Shown: piece after piece, positions 53,325 to 63,310 of the stretch | Layout: the number at the start of each line of letters is the position of its first letter | Numbering within the stretch: position 1 is the stretch's first letter | Assembly (NCBI GenBank): GCA_905171695.1 | Contig: LR991653.1 | Span: forward strand, 1,784,150-1,848,149 | From: Candidatus Methanoperedentaceae archaeon GB37 | GTDB taxonomy: Archaea; Halobacteriota; Methanosarcinia; Methanosarcinales; EX4572-44 | Length of the DNA: 64,000 bases | Reading direction: 5' to 3' | Position numbers and translations under genes: made by a program | The notes under the pieces: generated by a model | Databases searched by the model: none | What the model saw: the letters and a program-made list of their open reading frames with translations, nothing else | What the model was told of the DNA's origin: nothing

Positions 53325-54042
53325 GTGTTAAAGGACGTGTCCGAATAGTCATAGAGGCAGAAAACGATCTAATAAAAATGATAGAAGAATTTAGCATCTT
53401 TGAAAGGAACAAAGTGTCCATAGAAATAAAACTTACAGCAATAGCAATGTATCTCCTCTCATCAAGCCTTAGAAGAATCGCTTTACTCTTAAATGTTGGT
53501 AAATCAACTGTACATTACTGGATCGACAGATTCAAGGATGTTCTTGACTCTGAAAGAAAAGAAGAAGTGAAGAAGCTCGTAATAGCTCGAATTGCTGTTG
53601 ATGAAACAATTCTGAAGTATAATGGTAGAAAATGCTACCTCTTTGCAGCTTTAAACGTTGAGAGGAACAAGATCGTCCACCTGAAAGTCTATCCTGCGAG
53701 GAATGCTCTAACTGCCTATTCTTTCCTTAAAGAGGTTTTGAAGATATGCGAGGTTGAAGAGCTGATTTTAGACAGAGGACCATGGTATAGAAATAGTTTG
53801 CAGCGTTTAGGTGTCAGATTCAGACACGAAACTTTTGGAGAGAGGAGTTTTGTTGAATCGGTATTCAGCTCCTTCAAAGAGAGAGCTAAGATATTCTTCT
53901 GCTCGATTACTGTGAATTTCAGGAAGAGAGAATTTGGTTTAAGGTGGAGAAGAGTTTTAGAGTGTTGGAATAGGTTCTGCAGAATGTTCGTATTTTACTT
54001 CAATGTGGTGAGGAGGTGTTATTAGGACACGTCTGTGTTAAA
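53325..54042 (+). mobile_element. IS6-like insertion sequence, intact copy (A4), with 8-bp target duplication
   Basis: Element 53333-54034 (702 bp). Left end GGACGTGTCC, right end GGACACGTCT (one mismatch to the inverted left end). GTGTTAAA flanks both sides (53325-53332 and 54035-54042), a perfect 8-bp duplication. Confidence 0.92.
53378..54025 (+). CDS. IS6-like DDE transposase, intact
   Basis: 215 aa in one frame. HTH region 'SSLRRIALLLNVGKSTVHYWIDRFKD', catalytic residues in 'AVDETILKYNG', 'ILDRGPWYRNS' and 'SFVESVFSSFKERAK'. It is a diverged relative of the transposase of copies A1-A3 and lacks their extra base before the Glu region. Since terminal repeats share GGACGTGTCC, it might act on those copies in trans. 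Confidence 0.88.
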   Translation: MIEEFSIFERNKVSIEIKLTAIAMYLLSSSLRRIALLLNVGKSTVHYWIDRFKDVLDSERKEEVKKLVIARIAVDETILKYNGRKCYLFAALNVERNKIVHLKVYPARNALTAYSFLKEVLKICEVEELILDRGPWYRNSLQRLGVRFRHETFGERSFVESVFSSFKERAKIFFCSITVNFRKREFGLRWRRVLECWNRFCRMFVFYFNVVRRCY

Positions 54043-54066
54043 AATAGAAAAATTTAATTAGTTTTC

Positions 54067-55000
54067 ATGATTTTGAGAAGCGTGGTGGAGAAGATCAGCA
54101 GTGGAGAGATGGAAGAAGATGAATTTTGGTTTGTAGCTTTAGAGTTTGCTGAGGTTGTTGTGGAGAGAGCAAGAGGGATGTTCAAGACGAAAGAGACGTG
54201 TGACGAGTGTGACGACTATATCATAGAATATTATATTGTTGAGATTATGAGGTTCTTCTTTGGGTTCTCTCCGATTCTCTTTTACGCATTTCTGAGAGAC
54301 CACATGGAGTTGAGAGACTTTTTAAACCTTAAAGGTGCTTAAATCATTCTCAGATTACGAAGATTTCAGGAAGAAATCACACAGGACAAAAGTAAGGATA
54401 GACAATATAATAAAAAGGAATGTTAAAGAAGAAGCAGACGAGATCTATGGGCTGGAGACCACAGTTGTAACAATAGTGGATTTAAACAGGCTTAGGAAAG
54501 GGAAAAAGATGATAAAGGATGGATTTTTTGATGCAGAATTCTGCCATGATTCTCTTAGAGGTTCTGAAGTAGGCTATATTGTCTGCACACTCTGATAAAT
54601 CTCACGAATTTCTCGGTTGTTGAAGAACGAACCAAAGAAGGAGATCTGAGAAGAGATAGTAATATCAAATATGGAAACTCAGAATGGGAAAATAAAGGTT
54701 ATCATGGCTGATGCTGGATTCTTCGCCTACAATAATATTCTGTTACCTCTTAACCTCAGAACAATTCCTCTAATAAAAGTAAAAAGTAACATAGATGTAA
54801 AAAAGCTTAAAAAGAGAATTGAAAATCATCCAGCAAACCTATTCTGGCTTGACAGCAAATACAACAAGAATCTATCAAGCTTACTTAAAGATTTCAGTTA
54901 CGCAATAAAACAAACAGTGGAAGGGATTAACAAATACGAAAAATTCACTGAAACAAGAAGCAGAATAGAATCTTTCTTCAAAATAGCATAAGGCAATATT
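54067..55000 (+). mobile_element. Remnant of an unassigned DDE transposase element
   Basis: Fragmented frames. 54067-54342 encodes an acidic 91-aa piece ('CDECDDYIIEYYIVEIMRFFFGF') of unknown origin. 54335-54595 gives 'YEDFRKKSHRTKVRIDNIIKR'. 54671-54991 gives 'IKVIMADAGFFAYNNILLPLNLRTIPLIKVKSN' and 'KYEKFTETRSRIESFFKI', the D-x-G-F / R..-E..F blocks of an ISNCY-like transposase. It ends near 55000; 55000-55226 has further unreadable IS sequence. Confidence 0.55.
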
Positions 55001-55226
55001 TAGTTTGAAAGACTCGCATCTCTATTACCGAAAATTCTATACTACACAATTGTTCTGTCAGTTCTACTTGAAGAATAGAATAAACATGGAAAGATTTATT
55101 GAGAGAATCAAGAGAAGAAAACTCTAATACTGATTACACTTTACTCGAATTCTTTAATTTCTATAATGAACCATCCCAGTGGTCATTTAATTTTACAGAT
55201 AAACTGGAAAAAAAGAGACCCTATAA

Positions 55227-56140
55227 CCTGGAATTTAGAGTAACAAAGAAAGAAGAGAAAGAGAAGTACCCCTATGCTGAATGGGAAAAGAAGAGAGAAC
55301 TCGTTAAGAAAAGACTGAGAAAGCTTCCAGAATATGTTAGGGAAGCTGTTGCGATGATCAGAATTCAGAAAAAAGCTGGCAAACAAAAGGAAATTGATCT
55401 GGAGAAGAGGGTTATGCTATTCCTCTTTGCAAGACTTATGAACAGATCAAACAGGGATATAGAAGAATTATTGGAGTCGTTTGAGCCTTTGTTTGGTCTC
55501 AAAGTAAGCTACAAAACGATAGAAAGACTGTATTGCAGATGAAGAACTCAAGCTTGCTCTGCACAACCTCTTCATTTTCCTGTTAAAAGAGGAAAGCATC
55601 TCAGGCGAGTTTGCAGGAGATGGAACTGATTATTCGCTTACTGTTACAAAGCACTACAGAACCAACCCTAAAAAGAAAGACAAGTACTTCAAATACGTTT
55701 TCAAGATAATAGACATTGATACAGGAATGCACGTTGGTCTTGGCTATTCTAACAGATCAGAGAAAGATGCATTCAACAAAGCAATAAAGATGCTCCAAGA
55801 CATAGGAGTAAAGACGAATTCTATCTCCCTGGATAAGCATTACAGCACAAAAAAGACTTTAAAGTTATCTGGTAAGGAAACCGCTATCTATGTAATTCCA
55901 AAGAAAAATCTCTCCAGAATAGGATTTGACTGATTAAGGGTTATAGAAAGGATTATTGAGGCCCCCTATAAGCCTATAAGTTTCTAAAGAGACACTTCAA
56001 GAAAAATTCAAGCGAATCAGATTTTTCAGCAGATAAAAGAAGATCTAGATGGTTAATCAAACAAAAAGAGAAAATAGAATAGAAATGGCTCTGTCTGCTA
56101 TCAGACTCTGGCACAACCTGTTTGCAACTATAGTGAAGTA
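55227..56140 (+). mobile_element. ISNCY-like transposase pseudogene, copy E1
   Basis: Frame 1 'NLEFRVTKKEEKEKYPYAEWEKKRELV' to 'ERLYCR', stop. Frame 2 from about 55540 'DEELKLALHNLFIFLL', 'SGEFAGDGTDYSLTVTKHYR', 'FKIIDIDTGMHVGLGYSNRSEKDAF', 'SISLDKHYSTKKTLK', stop at 55931. The remaining part is readable to 'LSAIRLWHNL'. Copy E2 at 62318 shares the same frameshift and stop. E1 lacks 45 bp present in E2 near its start. Confidence 0.75.
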
Positions 56141-56222
56141 ACTATGTCTTAATTCCGGTTTATTCAATAGCATATTAAGCATGCCTGTTTTGGATTTGCA
56201 CAGTTGGTTTTCATCTTTTGTG

Positions 56223-56238
56223 GAGGGCAATTGCCCTC
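56223..56238. other. 16-bp perfect palindrome after idi2
   Basis: GAGGGCAATTGCCCTC is a perfect palindrome, with partial pairing beyond it, six bases past the idi2 stop codon and before IS debris. It could form a 3' end hairpin of the mevalonate operon transcript, although archaeal termination usually relies on T-runs. Confidence 0.45.
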
Positions 56239-56243
56239 TGCGT

Positions 56244-57365
56244 TTATTCTGTTTTTATGGTCTCGTTCTCCTCTTTTTTTATTTTATATCTCTTTATATT
56301 ATCATTTCTTCCCTGAAGCCACTCGTGCAGGCTCCCTGTGGTCACGAAAGGGAGTGTTTTTGCATCGTTAATGTTTGCGCAGCCAGTTAGGAACATCGCT
56401 GTCTTTAGTTCTTCGATGATCTCTTGTAGCACTTTAACGACTTCTTTCTTGCTCTCCATTGCGGGTTTTACGAGTGGGAGTGCGAGTCCTGTGAGGCTTG
56501 CGCCGAGTGCGAGGGATTTGAGTATGTCGACTCCGTTTCTGATGCCGCCTGTTGCGATCACTGGGACGTGGCCTCTGCATTCTATGATGCTTGCAGCTGT
56601 TGGGATGCCCCAGTTCCAGAAGAGCTCTCCGAGACGCTCGCAGAGTTGATCGCCTCGAGCCTTTGCGCGGTAGACTTCGACGCCTGCCCAGCTCGTGCCG
56701 CCCATGCCACCGACATCGATTGCTGATACACCTGCGTCGACGAGTGCGCCTGCGGTCTCGCGTGAGATTCCGGCACCTGTCTCTTTTGCGATCACTGGTA
56801 CTGAGAGTTCGTTGCAGACCCTGTGTATAATGCTGAGGCAGCCTGTGGCATTGGTTTCGCCTTCTGGTTGTATGGCTTCCTGGAGGAAGTTCAGGTGGAT
56901 TGCGAGTGCATCGGCGTCGATCATCTCAACTGCTTTGAGTGCTCCCTTAACTCCGTATTCTTTCAGTTGGCAGGCTCCGATGTTTGCATGGATGAATAGG
57001 TCGGGTGCTACGTCACGAACGATCCTGAATGAGGCTTCTTCGTCTTTGTTTTCGAGTGCTGCTCGCTGGCTTCCAACTCCTATGCCGATGCCAAGCTCTG
57101 ATGCTGCGAGTGCGAGGTTCTCGTTTACCTTGAGGGTCGCGGAGTGTCCGCCTGTCATTGATGCGATCATGATCGGGGCGGCGAAGTTCTTGTCAAAGAA
57201 TCTGGTTGAGGTGTCAATCTCTCGTTTGCTGATCTCTGGAAGTGCCTGGTGCACGAGGTGTATATCGTCAAAGCCTGATTGGCGGTGTTCAGTCTCTGTG
57301 GTTGCCTCAACCTGCTTTTCGGCGCATATCTTCAGGTGTTCCATCTTTCTGCTGGATGTGCTCAT
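56244..57365 (-). CDS. fni: Isopentenyl-diphosphate delta-isomerase, type 2
   Basis: 373 aa. FMN-dependent TIM barrel: 'HRQSGFDDIHLVHQALPEIS', 'PIMIASMTGGH', 'GIGVGSQRAALEN', 'LAIHLNFLQEAIQPEGETN', 'PVIAKETGAGISRETA', 'VIATGGIRNGVDILKSLALGA'. It interconverts isopentenyl and dimethylallyl diphosphate. I use the ATG at 57365 rather than the one six codons earlier. Last gene of the mvk-ipk-fni unit. Confidence 0.93.
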   Translation of the reverse strand: MSTSSRKMEHLKICAEKQVEATTETEHRQSGFDDIHLVHQALPEISKREIDTSTRFFDKNFAAPIMIASMTGGHSATLKVNENLALAASELGIGIGVGSQRAALENKDEEASFRIVRDVAPDLFIHANIGACQLKEYGVKGALKAVEMIDADALAIHLNFLQEAIQPEGETNATGCLSIIHRVCNELSVPVIAKETGAGISRETAGALVDAGVSAIDVGGMGGTSWAGVEVYRAKARGDQLCERLGELFWNWGIPTAASIIECRGHVPVIATGGIRNGVDILKSLALGASLTGLALPLVKPAMESKKEVVKVLQEIIEELKTAMFLTGCANINDAKTLPFVTTGSLHEWLQGRNDNIKRYKIKKEENETIKTE

Positions 57366-57402
57366 GATCCAATACCAGTCCAATCTTACTAATATGATGG
57401 GG

Positions 57403-58164
57403 TTATTGAGGGGTTATCCGTGTTCCTCCAACGTCTTTGCCTCTGAGGAAGTTGTATACCATCTTATCTCTGGAGGCATTGAATATAAGAGATTCTACGC
57501 CGTTCTCTGCAAGCTCCAGCAACTCTTTTACCTTTCCTCTCATCTCGCCTGTCACGTCGACGCTGCTGTACTCGTCTCTTTGACGGAGTGAGAGGTGGTT
57601 GAAGGTCTCTGGTGTTATTCTTGCGATCGTTCTACCTCTTTTGTCGAGCACACCATCGACGTTTGTCCCGGCGCCGACCCTTGAGACTTCCAGTCTACTT
57701 CCAAGCTCTCTTAGGATCTGGTCTCCTGAGATCACGGATGCCCCCTTCTTCGAGTCCATCACGACATCTCCGTGAAGAACTGGGGTGAGCCCGAACTCGA
57801 TCATCTTCTCAATGACCGCAGAGTCAAGGTGTGCAACGCGGTTCTCTCTCATCATTATGAAGTCAAGTGGGTGTACGCCGATCGCATCGAGACCTGCTCG
57901 GTTCAGGGCTTTGATGATGGCGTTGTTCAGTTTCATGACTGCTCTGTGCGTCTCAATTAAACCCCTCGTTGTCGGATCTTCTCTGATCCTGTGCTCCTTT
58001 GCCTGTGGGTGTCCGAATGAGCCAGCGCCGTGAATGATCACAAGACGCGCTCTTGAATCTCCAATCTCGCCTGCGATCCGCTCGATCTCAGACTCTCGAA
58101 GCGTGCACTCACGCTCCTTATCGGTCAGCACGCTTCCTCCGATCTTCAAAAGGATCGGTTTCAC
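57403..58164 (-). CDS. ipk: Isopentenyl phosphate kinase
   Basis: 253 aa, amino-acid kinase fold. 'PILLKIGGSVLTDK' binds ATP, 'LVIIHGAGSFGHPQAKEH' has the catalytic His, 'PVLHGDVVMDSKKGASVISGDQI' and 'GTNVDGVLDKRGRTI' follow. It phosphorylates isopentenyl phosphate in the archaeal mevalonate pathway. ATG overlaps the mvk stop. Confidence 0.93.
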   Translation of the reverse strand: MKPILLKIGGSVLTDKERECTLRESEIERIAGEIGDSRARLVIIHGAGSFGHPQAKEHRIREDPTTRGLIETHRAVMKLNNAIIKALNRAGLDAIGVHPLDFIMMRENRVAHLDSAVIEKMIEFGLTPVLHGDVVMDSKKGASVISGDQILRELGSRLEVSRVGAGTNVDGVLDKRGRTIARITPETFNHLSLRQRDEYSSVDVTGEMRGKVKELLELAENGVESLIFNASRDKMVYNFLRGKDVGGTRITPQ

Positions 58165-59060
58165 TCTTCTCTCACACCCTCCCGTGCAATCTCCACAACG
58201 ATCGCCCTTCCACCAGCATCCTCGATTCCACGTGCAACCTCCTGAGGATCATCGGTGAGTGCAACGATGCACCCCCCGCCACCAGCACCAGTGATCTTGG
58301 CACCGAATGCACCAGCGTCCCGTGCAGCATGAACGAGTCGTGAGAGCATCGTTGTACCAACTCCGAGTGCCTCAAGCAACCCATCGTTAATGTTCATGAG
58401 CCTGCCAATACCCTTGCAATCATCATCCTCAATCAGTCGCACACCGTTTCGCGTAAGCCTCCCAATGGCATTGAAGATGGGATCGACAACATCTGGATAG
58501 GTCTCTCTCAACTCCGCGACCCGCGAGACCATCTCCCTTGTCTTCTCTCCCACCCCCCTCTCCGCTTCACCGATAACAATCTTACACCCAAGAGGTGAGA
58601 GATGTCTTCTCTCTGGTACCACCACAACACCACCCATCGTTGATACAAAAGTGTCGGTTGGGCTTGCAGCGCCCTGAACAACTCTCTCAACCCGGTGCGC
58701 AGTGGCTGCAATCATAGAGAGATCCATCTTCACACCGAACTCAATACTCAGTGCCCGCAGAAGTGCGACTGTGAGAGCAGCTGACGAACCAATACCTGCT
58801 GCGATCGGTATCTCTGAATCGATCCGAATCGAGAGAGGAGGCAAAACCAGGAACTTTTCCATAATTTTTAATGTGTTCTCTATGTACGGACCCCCTCCAA
58901 ACCCCAACGGTTTGCCATTCGATATGACGGACGTACTCTTGGCAGGCAGAACAGTGACACGTGTACGAAGCTCGACTGCACAAGCAACCGCAGGCTCGCC
59001 ATGAACCACTGCATGCTCACCAAAGAGGTAAATCTTACCCGGAGCAGAACAGGTAGCCAT
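58161..59060 (-). CDS. mvk: Mevalonate kinase
   Basis: 299 aa, GHMP kinase. 'CSAPGKIYLFGEHAVVHGEPAVACAVELRTRV' is the N-terminal signature, 'PIAAGIGSSAALTVALLRAL' the ATP loop and 'AKITGAGGGGCIVALTDD' the third motif. It starts the mvk-ipk-fni operon, which makes C5 units for archaeal ether lipids. Confidence 0.94.
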   Translation of the reverse strand: MATCSAPGKIYLFGEHAVVHGEPAVACAVELRTRVTVLPAKSTSVISNGKPLGFGGGPYIENTLKIMEKFLVLPPLSIRIDSEIPIAAGIGSSAALTVALLRALSIEFGVKMDLSMIAATAHRVERVVQGAASPTDTFVSTMGGVVVVPERRHLSPLGCKIVIGEAERGVGEKTREMVSRVAELRETYPDVVDPIFNAIGRLTRNGVRLIEDDDCKGIGRLMNINDGLLEALGVGTTMLSRLVHAARDAGAFGAKITGAGGGGCIVALTDDPQEVARGIEDAGGRAIVVEIAREGVREE

Positions 59061-59384
59061 CGGCTATACTAAGAACTCTCAACACTCATAAAATCTTCCA
59101 TACTATAGACTTCTCCAGGCTTCATCCCCCTCCAAGCAAAAAACAAATCCTATGCACTCTATAGGCAAGTACGGTAGAAGGATAACCAAACCACCACCCT
59201 GCCCTGAAAAGTAAATTTTTTGGTTCTCTTTCGTGGGATTATATTTCAATTGCTAAAAATTCTTGAAAAAGATATGATGATGCGAGGGTTGGAAAAGGTA
59301 GGAGTGGAGAAGATTAAAAAGGATAAGAATTATTAAAAGACCGAAAGAGTAGATATCGATGGTTACCGGGTGTATTTTGTTGTG
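59061..59384. other. Intergenic region between divergent mvk and cca
   Basis: About 320 bp with no frame of note. It must carry both promoters. TTATATTTCAATTG and an A/T-rich stretch near 59230-59345 are candidates for TATA elements, but none is at a diagnostic distance. Confidence 0.4.
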
Positions 59385-60755
59385 ATGAGTAGAGATGAAA
59401 AGATTGCGAGCATTCTTGATGAGGTCCTCTCAAGGATAACGCCCAGCGATGAAGAAGAGATGGGGATGGAGAGGGTTGCGAAGAGGCTCTTAGAGCGTAT
59501 AGACGGGTTTTATGATGAATATGGTGTTCGTGGGATGCTGGTTGGTTCTGCAGCGAGAAAGACGTGGATTTCAGGCGAGCATGACATCGATCTATTCATC
59601 CTCTTTCCAGAGTCTACCGGGCGTGAGCGGCTCGAGGATGTGGGTCTTCTGATCGCAGGATCTGTGCTCTCTGATGCTGAGAGGATAGAAGAACGGTACG
59701 CAGAGCACCCGTATCTCCACGGCGTGGTCGAGGGTTACGGGGTGGACGTTGTGCCATGTTTTGATATCAGGGATGCTTCTCGAATCAAGTCTGCAGTGGA
59801 TCGAACACCGCACCATAACAATTTTGTCAGAGAAGAGATAGCTGGGCTTGAAGGTGAGGTGCGTCTCACAAAACAATTCTTGAAAAGAGCAAGGATCTAT
59901 GGTTCAGAACTTAAAATACACGGGTTTTCAGGTTACCTTTCAGAACTTCTCATAATACACTTTAAGTCCTTCATGAACCTTATTAGAGATGCGGGGAACT
60001 GGAGACCCGGGAAGGTGATTGACATAAAAGGACATGGTACACACAGGCACGAGAGCCCTCTTGTTGTCGTTGACCCAACAGACCCTGGGCGCAACGTTGC
60101 AGCAGCACTGAGCCTCGATAACATGTGCCGTTTCATCGATTCCGCACGAGCCTTCCTCGATGATCCAAGGATCGAGTGCTTCTTCAAGCAAGAACGATCG
60201 CCAATAGGAGTAAGAGAGATAAAAGAGATTCTCCACAGACGCGGAAGCACGCTGATCGGCATACAATTCATAGCGCCGGACATCGTCGATGACCTGCTCT
60301 ATCCCCAGCTTGAGAAGATGGAGCGATCCATCAACAGATTATTTGAAATGCACGACTTCAGAGTCATCAATACGGGCAGTATTGTCTCTGAAAGAAACGT
60401 TTATATAATCTGTGAACTCTTCGATAGAGAGCTTCCAGCAGTTAAAAAGCACATAGGACCACCCGTTTGGGAAAGAACTGATGCTAAAAGATTCAAATCG
60501 AAATACCAGGGAAAAGAAACACTTTCACACATTTACATTAAGAATGGAAGGTACGTTGTGGAGATCAAGCGGCGACACAGAAGACCAACCTCGCTCCTGC
60601 AAGAAGAACTGCCCAGATGCGGGCTTGGAAAAGATCTGAGAGATACAATCAGGGAAGAGAGATTTCAGATCCAGTCTCAAGAGGAACTGCTCACAACAGA
60701 AGACCGCACAGTTCGAAGGTTCATCCACGAGCTCCTGACCCACAACGACCCGTAA
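59385..60755 (+). CDS. cca: CCA-adding enzyme (tRNA nucleotidyltransferase), archaeal class I
   Basis: 456 aa from ATG 59385. 'VGSAARKTWISGEHDIDLFILFPE' is the nucleotidyltransferase motif G-S-x10+-D-x-D, with the third acidic residue in 'GYGVDVVPCFDI'. 'TPHHNNFVREEIAGLEGEVRLTKQFLKRARIYG' is the neck, and body and tail follow. It adds or repairs the 3' CCA, which the two tRNA genes here do not encode. GTG 59370 is an alternative start. Confidence 0.93.
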   Translation: MSRDEKIASILDEVLSRITPSDEEEMGMERVAKRLLERIDGFYDEYGVRGMLVGSAARKTWISGEHDIDLFILFPESTGRERLEDVGLLIAGSVLSDAERIEERYAEHPYLHGVVEGYGVDVVPCFDIRDASRIKSAVDRTPHHNNFVREEIAGLEGEVRLTKQFLKRARIYGSELKIHGFSGYLSELLIIHFKSFMNLIRDAGNWRPGKVIDIKGHGTHRHESPLVVVDPTDPGRNVAAALSLDNMCRFIDSARAFLDDPRIECFFKQERSPIGVREIKEILHRRGSTLIGIQFIAPDIVDDLLYPQLEKMERSINRLFEMHDFRVINTGSIVSERNVYIICELFDRELPAVKKHIGPPVWERTDAKRFKSKYQGKETLSHIYIKNGRYVVEIKRRHRRPTSLLQEELPRCGLGKDLRDTIREERFQIQSQEELLTTEDRTVRRFIHELLTHNDP

Positions 60756-60792
60756 AGATTCTAACCGATAACCACCTAAGTGAGAGACCATT

Positions 60793-61080
60793 ATGTTGCA
60801 GAGAAAGGATAGAGTTGTGATCTGGCCAAGCTACCTCGACGCCACAAAATCTCGAAGCGAAGGGCGGATAGTATCGAAGAAGTACTCTGTGACACAACCA
60901 TCACTGAACGAGATAGAGAACGCCGCAAGAGAACTCGGACTGAACCCTGTGGTGGAACCGAAGAAAGCATACCCAAAAAGATGGTGGGACGTCTCAGGAC
61001 GCGTCCTCGTAGACAAAAAAACTTCAAAGTCAAGAATTATCAAAGAAATAGGAAGAATAATACGAAAAAACAGAGGCTAA
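60793..61080 (+). CDS. srp19: Signal recognition particle 19 kDa protein
   Basis: 95 aa. 'VVIWPSYLDATKSRSEGRIVSKKYSV', 'EIENAARELGLNPVVEPKKAYPKRWWDVSGRVLVDK' and the basic C-terminus are the SRP19 pattern. It binds 7S RNA helices 6 and 8 and lets SRP54 join. It follows cca after 37 bp. Confidence 0.94.
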   Translation: MLQRKDRVVIWPSYLDATKSRSEGRIVSKKYSVTQPSLNEIENAARELGLNPVVEPKKAYPKRWWDVSGRVLVDKKTSKSRIIKEIGRIIRKNRG

Positions 61081-61092
61081 TTCCCAAATCCC

Positions 61093-61386
61093 TTAAGTGC
61101 GATCTTGGAGAGTTGAAACCTCTTCAACAAGCTTTCTACCCGCAGCAATCTCATCGATACTGTGAATCACAGCACCGAAATCCTCGATCACACTCTTCAC
61201 TTCATCAAAGAATATATCGTCACCCTCAATCGTGATCTTCACATTCTCTGTCTGCTGATCCACTTCATCAAGACTCAAGTTAACACCATAGACATGCCCC
61301 AGATTACTGAGAGCAACAGCAAGATCTATAGCCATCGGCTTATGCGGCTTCAACACATCAAGAACCAACCGCTTGATACCAGTCAC
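61093..61386 (-). CDS. DUF211 family protein
   Basis: 97 aa, ferredoxin-like fold family. '[54 protein letters not shown]' and '[18 protein letters not shown]' match DUF211. GTG at 61386 gives the usual N-terminus; two earlier GTG codons exist. Convergent with srp19. Function unknown, possibly metal binding. Confidence 0.85.
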   Translation of the reverse strand: MTGIKRLVLDVLKPHKPMAIDLAVALSNLGHVYGVNLSLDEVDQQTENVKITIEGDDIFFDEVKSVIEDFGAVIHSIDEIAAGRKLVEEVSTLQDRT

Positions 61387-61715
61387 AAGCACACAACACT
61401 CCACTTCTATGAACTCACCATAAACGGCTCATCCACAACATTATAGATACCTCGCCATCCATAAAATAGTTTTTGCTTCCACTGCTGTGTTGAATACACT
61501 TTGTTGAGGTTGTAAAGCTATTGAAAGCTATTGAGTATTGGCGTTGTTTCGGCCTTGTCGTTATGTATTCAAGAGAACTTTGAAAAACCCACTTACCTCC
61601 AGACCTCATCAAATTAACAAACATCTTCTTAATTAAAGCAGAAACCTTTATTGACCCATTTTTCAGCATAAAATGTGTATAAAGTATTTAATCGACTATT
61701 TTTTAAGAGAAAAAT
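61387..61715. other. Non-coding or decayed interval
   Basis: About 330 bp. A minus-strand frame of 84 codons (61415-61669) is open, but its sequence (many Ser, Lys, Thr, no family blocks) and context suggest IS debris. A TATAAAG stretch near 61678 precedes the IS5 remnant. Confidence 0.35.
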
Positions 61716-62115
61716 ATGAAAAGGGTGAAAAAACTTGGCGATAGGCTTGTAAAAATAGATTCACTCTGATTGATTGGGAAGTATTCAGGCCAATTGTTGC
61801 GGTAATGTAGAGAAGCATTACAGAGAAAGGGGGGAAGACGGAAGATAGATGAAGTTGTTATGATGAAAATTCTCATCTTGCAGCAGTGGTATGGTTTATC
61901 AGATCCAGAAATTGAGAGGCAGATTGCTGAGAGAATATCTTTCTGCAAGTTCCTTGGTTTTCCTGAAAGTATTCCAGATTATTCAACTCTGTGGAAATTC
62001 AAATAAATAATGATCAGAACGGGAAAAGACAAGAAATAATATAGAAGGAGTTGCAGAGAGAGCTCAAAGCTAAAGGCTTAAGAGTGGTTTTGGGACAAAA
62101 TCTCTTAATCCTTGA
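61716..62115 (+). mobile_element. IS5 family transposase remnant (N-terminal part)
   Basis: Across stops: 'KLGDRLVKID', 'LIDWEVFRPIVAVM', 'GGRRKIDEVVMMKILILQQWYGL', 'SDPEIERQIAERISFCKFLGFPES', 'IPDYSTLWKFK', 'LQRELKAKGLRV'. These are the consecutive N-terminal blocks of IS5-type transposases. At least three stops interrupt it and the catalytic part is missing. Confidence 0.75.
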
Positions 62116-62117
62116 CA

Positions 62118-62264
62118 ATGATCACTTATGCTCTCTATCCCAGATATCTCTTTGGTACATCAACTTTTGCTGAATTACCGAAAGGATGTGGCTTTTTTCT
62201 CGAAAACAACTTCGACTTCTTCTTTCAGGACAAAATCGCCTTTCTTCACTTCAATCTTTCTCAT
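62118..62264 (-). pseudogene. DUF2080-type transposase-associated protein, frameshifted
   Basis: Minus strand: 'MRKIEVKKGDFVLKEEVEVVFE', 'KKATSFR', stop; a shift gives 'NSAKVDVPKRYLG'. Intact members read '...VTPFGNSAKVDVPKRYIG'. These small proteins accompany archaeal transposases. It is divergent from copy E2, 54 bp away, so it is probably part of that element. Confidence 0.6.
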
Positions 62265-62317
62265 ATTTTTAGTATATCCATAGAAATACTTAAATACTTT
62301 TTGGTTAAAATCTGAAT

Positions 62318-63310
62318 ATGAACCTGGAATTTAGAGTAACAAAGAAGTTTGTTAATGAGTTACTGGATATTTTAGACGAACTGGTCAAGGAGACAAGGAG
62401 AGAAAAGAAAAAGAAGTACCCATGTGCTGAATGGGAAAGGAAGAGAGAACTTGTTAAGAAAAGACTGAGAAAGCTTCCAGAATATGTTAGGGAAGGTGTT
62501 GCGATGATCAGAATTCAGAAAAAAGCTAGCAAACCAAAGGAAATTGATCTGGAGAAGAGAGTTATGCCATTCCTCTTTGCAAGACTTATGAACAGATCAA
62601 ACAGGGATGTAGAAGAATTACTGGAGTTGTTTGAGCCTTTGTTTGGTCTCAAAGTCAGCTACAAAACGATAGAAAGACAGTATTGCAGATGAAGAACTCA
62701 AGCTCGCTCTGCACAACCTATTCATTCTTTTACTCAAGGATGAAGGCATCTCAGGCGAATTTGCAGGAGATGGAACCGGGTACAACTTAACTGTTACAAA
62801 GCACTACAGAACCAACCCTAAAAAGAAAGAAAAAGACTTCAAATACGTTTTCAAGATAATAGACATTGATACAGGAATGCACGTTGGTCTTGGCTATTCT
62901 AACAGATCAGAGAAAGATGCATTCAACAAAGCAATAAAGATGCTCCAAGACATAGGAGTAAAGACGAATTCTATCTCCCTGGACAAGTATTACAGCACAA
63001 AAAAGACTTTAAAGTTATCTTGGTAAGGAAACTGCTGTTTATCTCTCATTCCAAAGAAAAAATCTCTCCAGAATACAGAATAAGATTTGACTGATTAAGG
63101 ATTATAGAAAGGATTATTGAGGCCCCCCTATAAGCCTATAAGTTTCTAAAGAGATACTCCAAGAAAAATTCAAGCGAATCAGGTTTTTCAGCAGATAAAA
63201 GAAGATCTAGATGGTTGATCAAGCAAAAAAGAGAAAGTAGAATAGAAATGGCTCTGTCTGCTATCAGACTCTGGCACAACCTGTTTGCAATCAGGGTGAG
63301 ATAAATTATG
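62318..63310 (+). mobile_element. ISNCY-like transposase pseudogene, copy E2
   Basis: ATG 62318 'NLEFRVTKKFVNELLDILDELVKE' to 'ERQYCR', stop at 62692, then shifted 'DEELKLALHNLFILLL', 'SGEFAGDGTGYNLTVTKHYR' and so on, as in copy E1. Frameshift position and the later TGA (GFD stop) are the same. An extra base near 63022 breaks it further. Confidence 0.75.

Noticed and set aside
61415..61669. 84-codon minus-strand frame
   Set aside because: No family blocks, no ribosome binding site, and it lies in IS debris.
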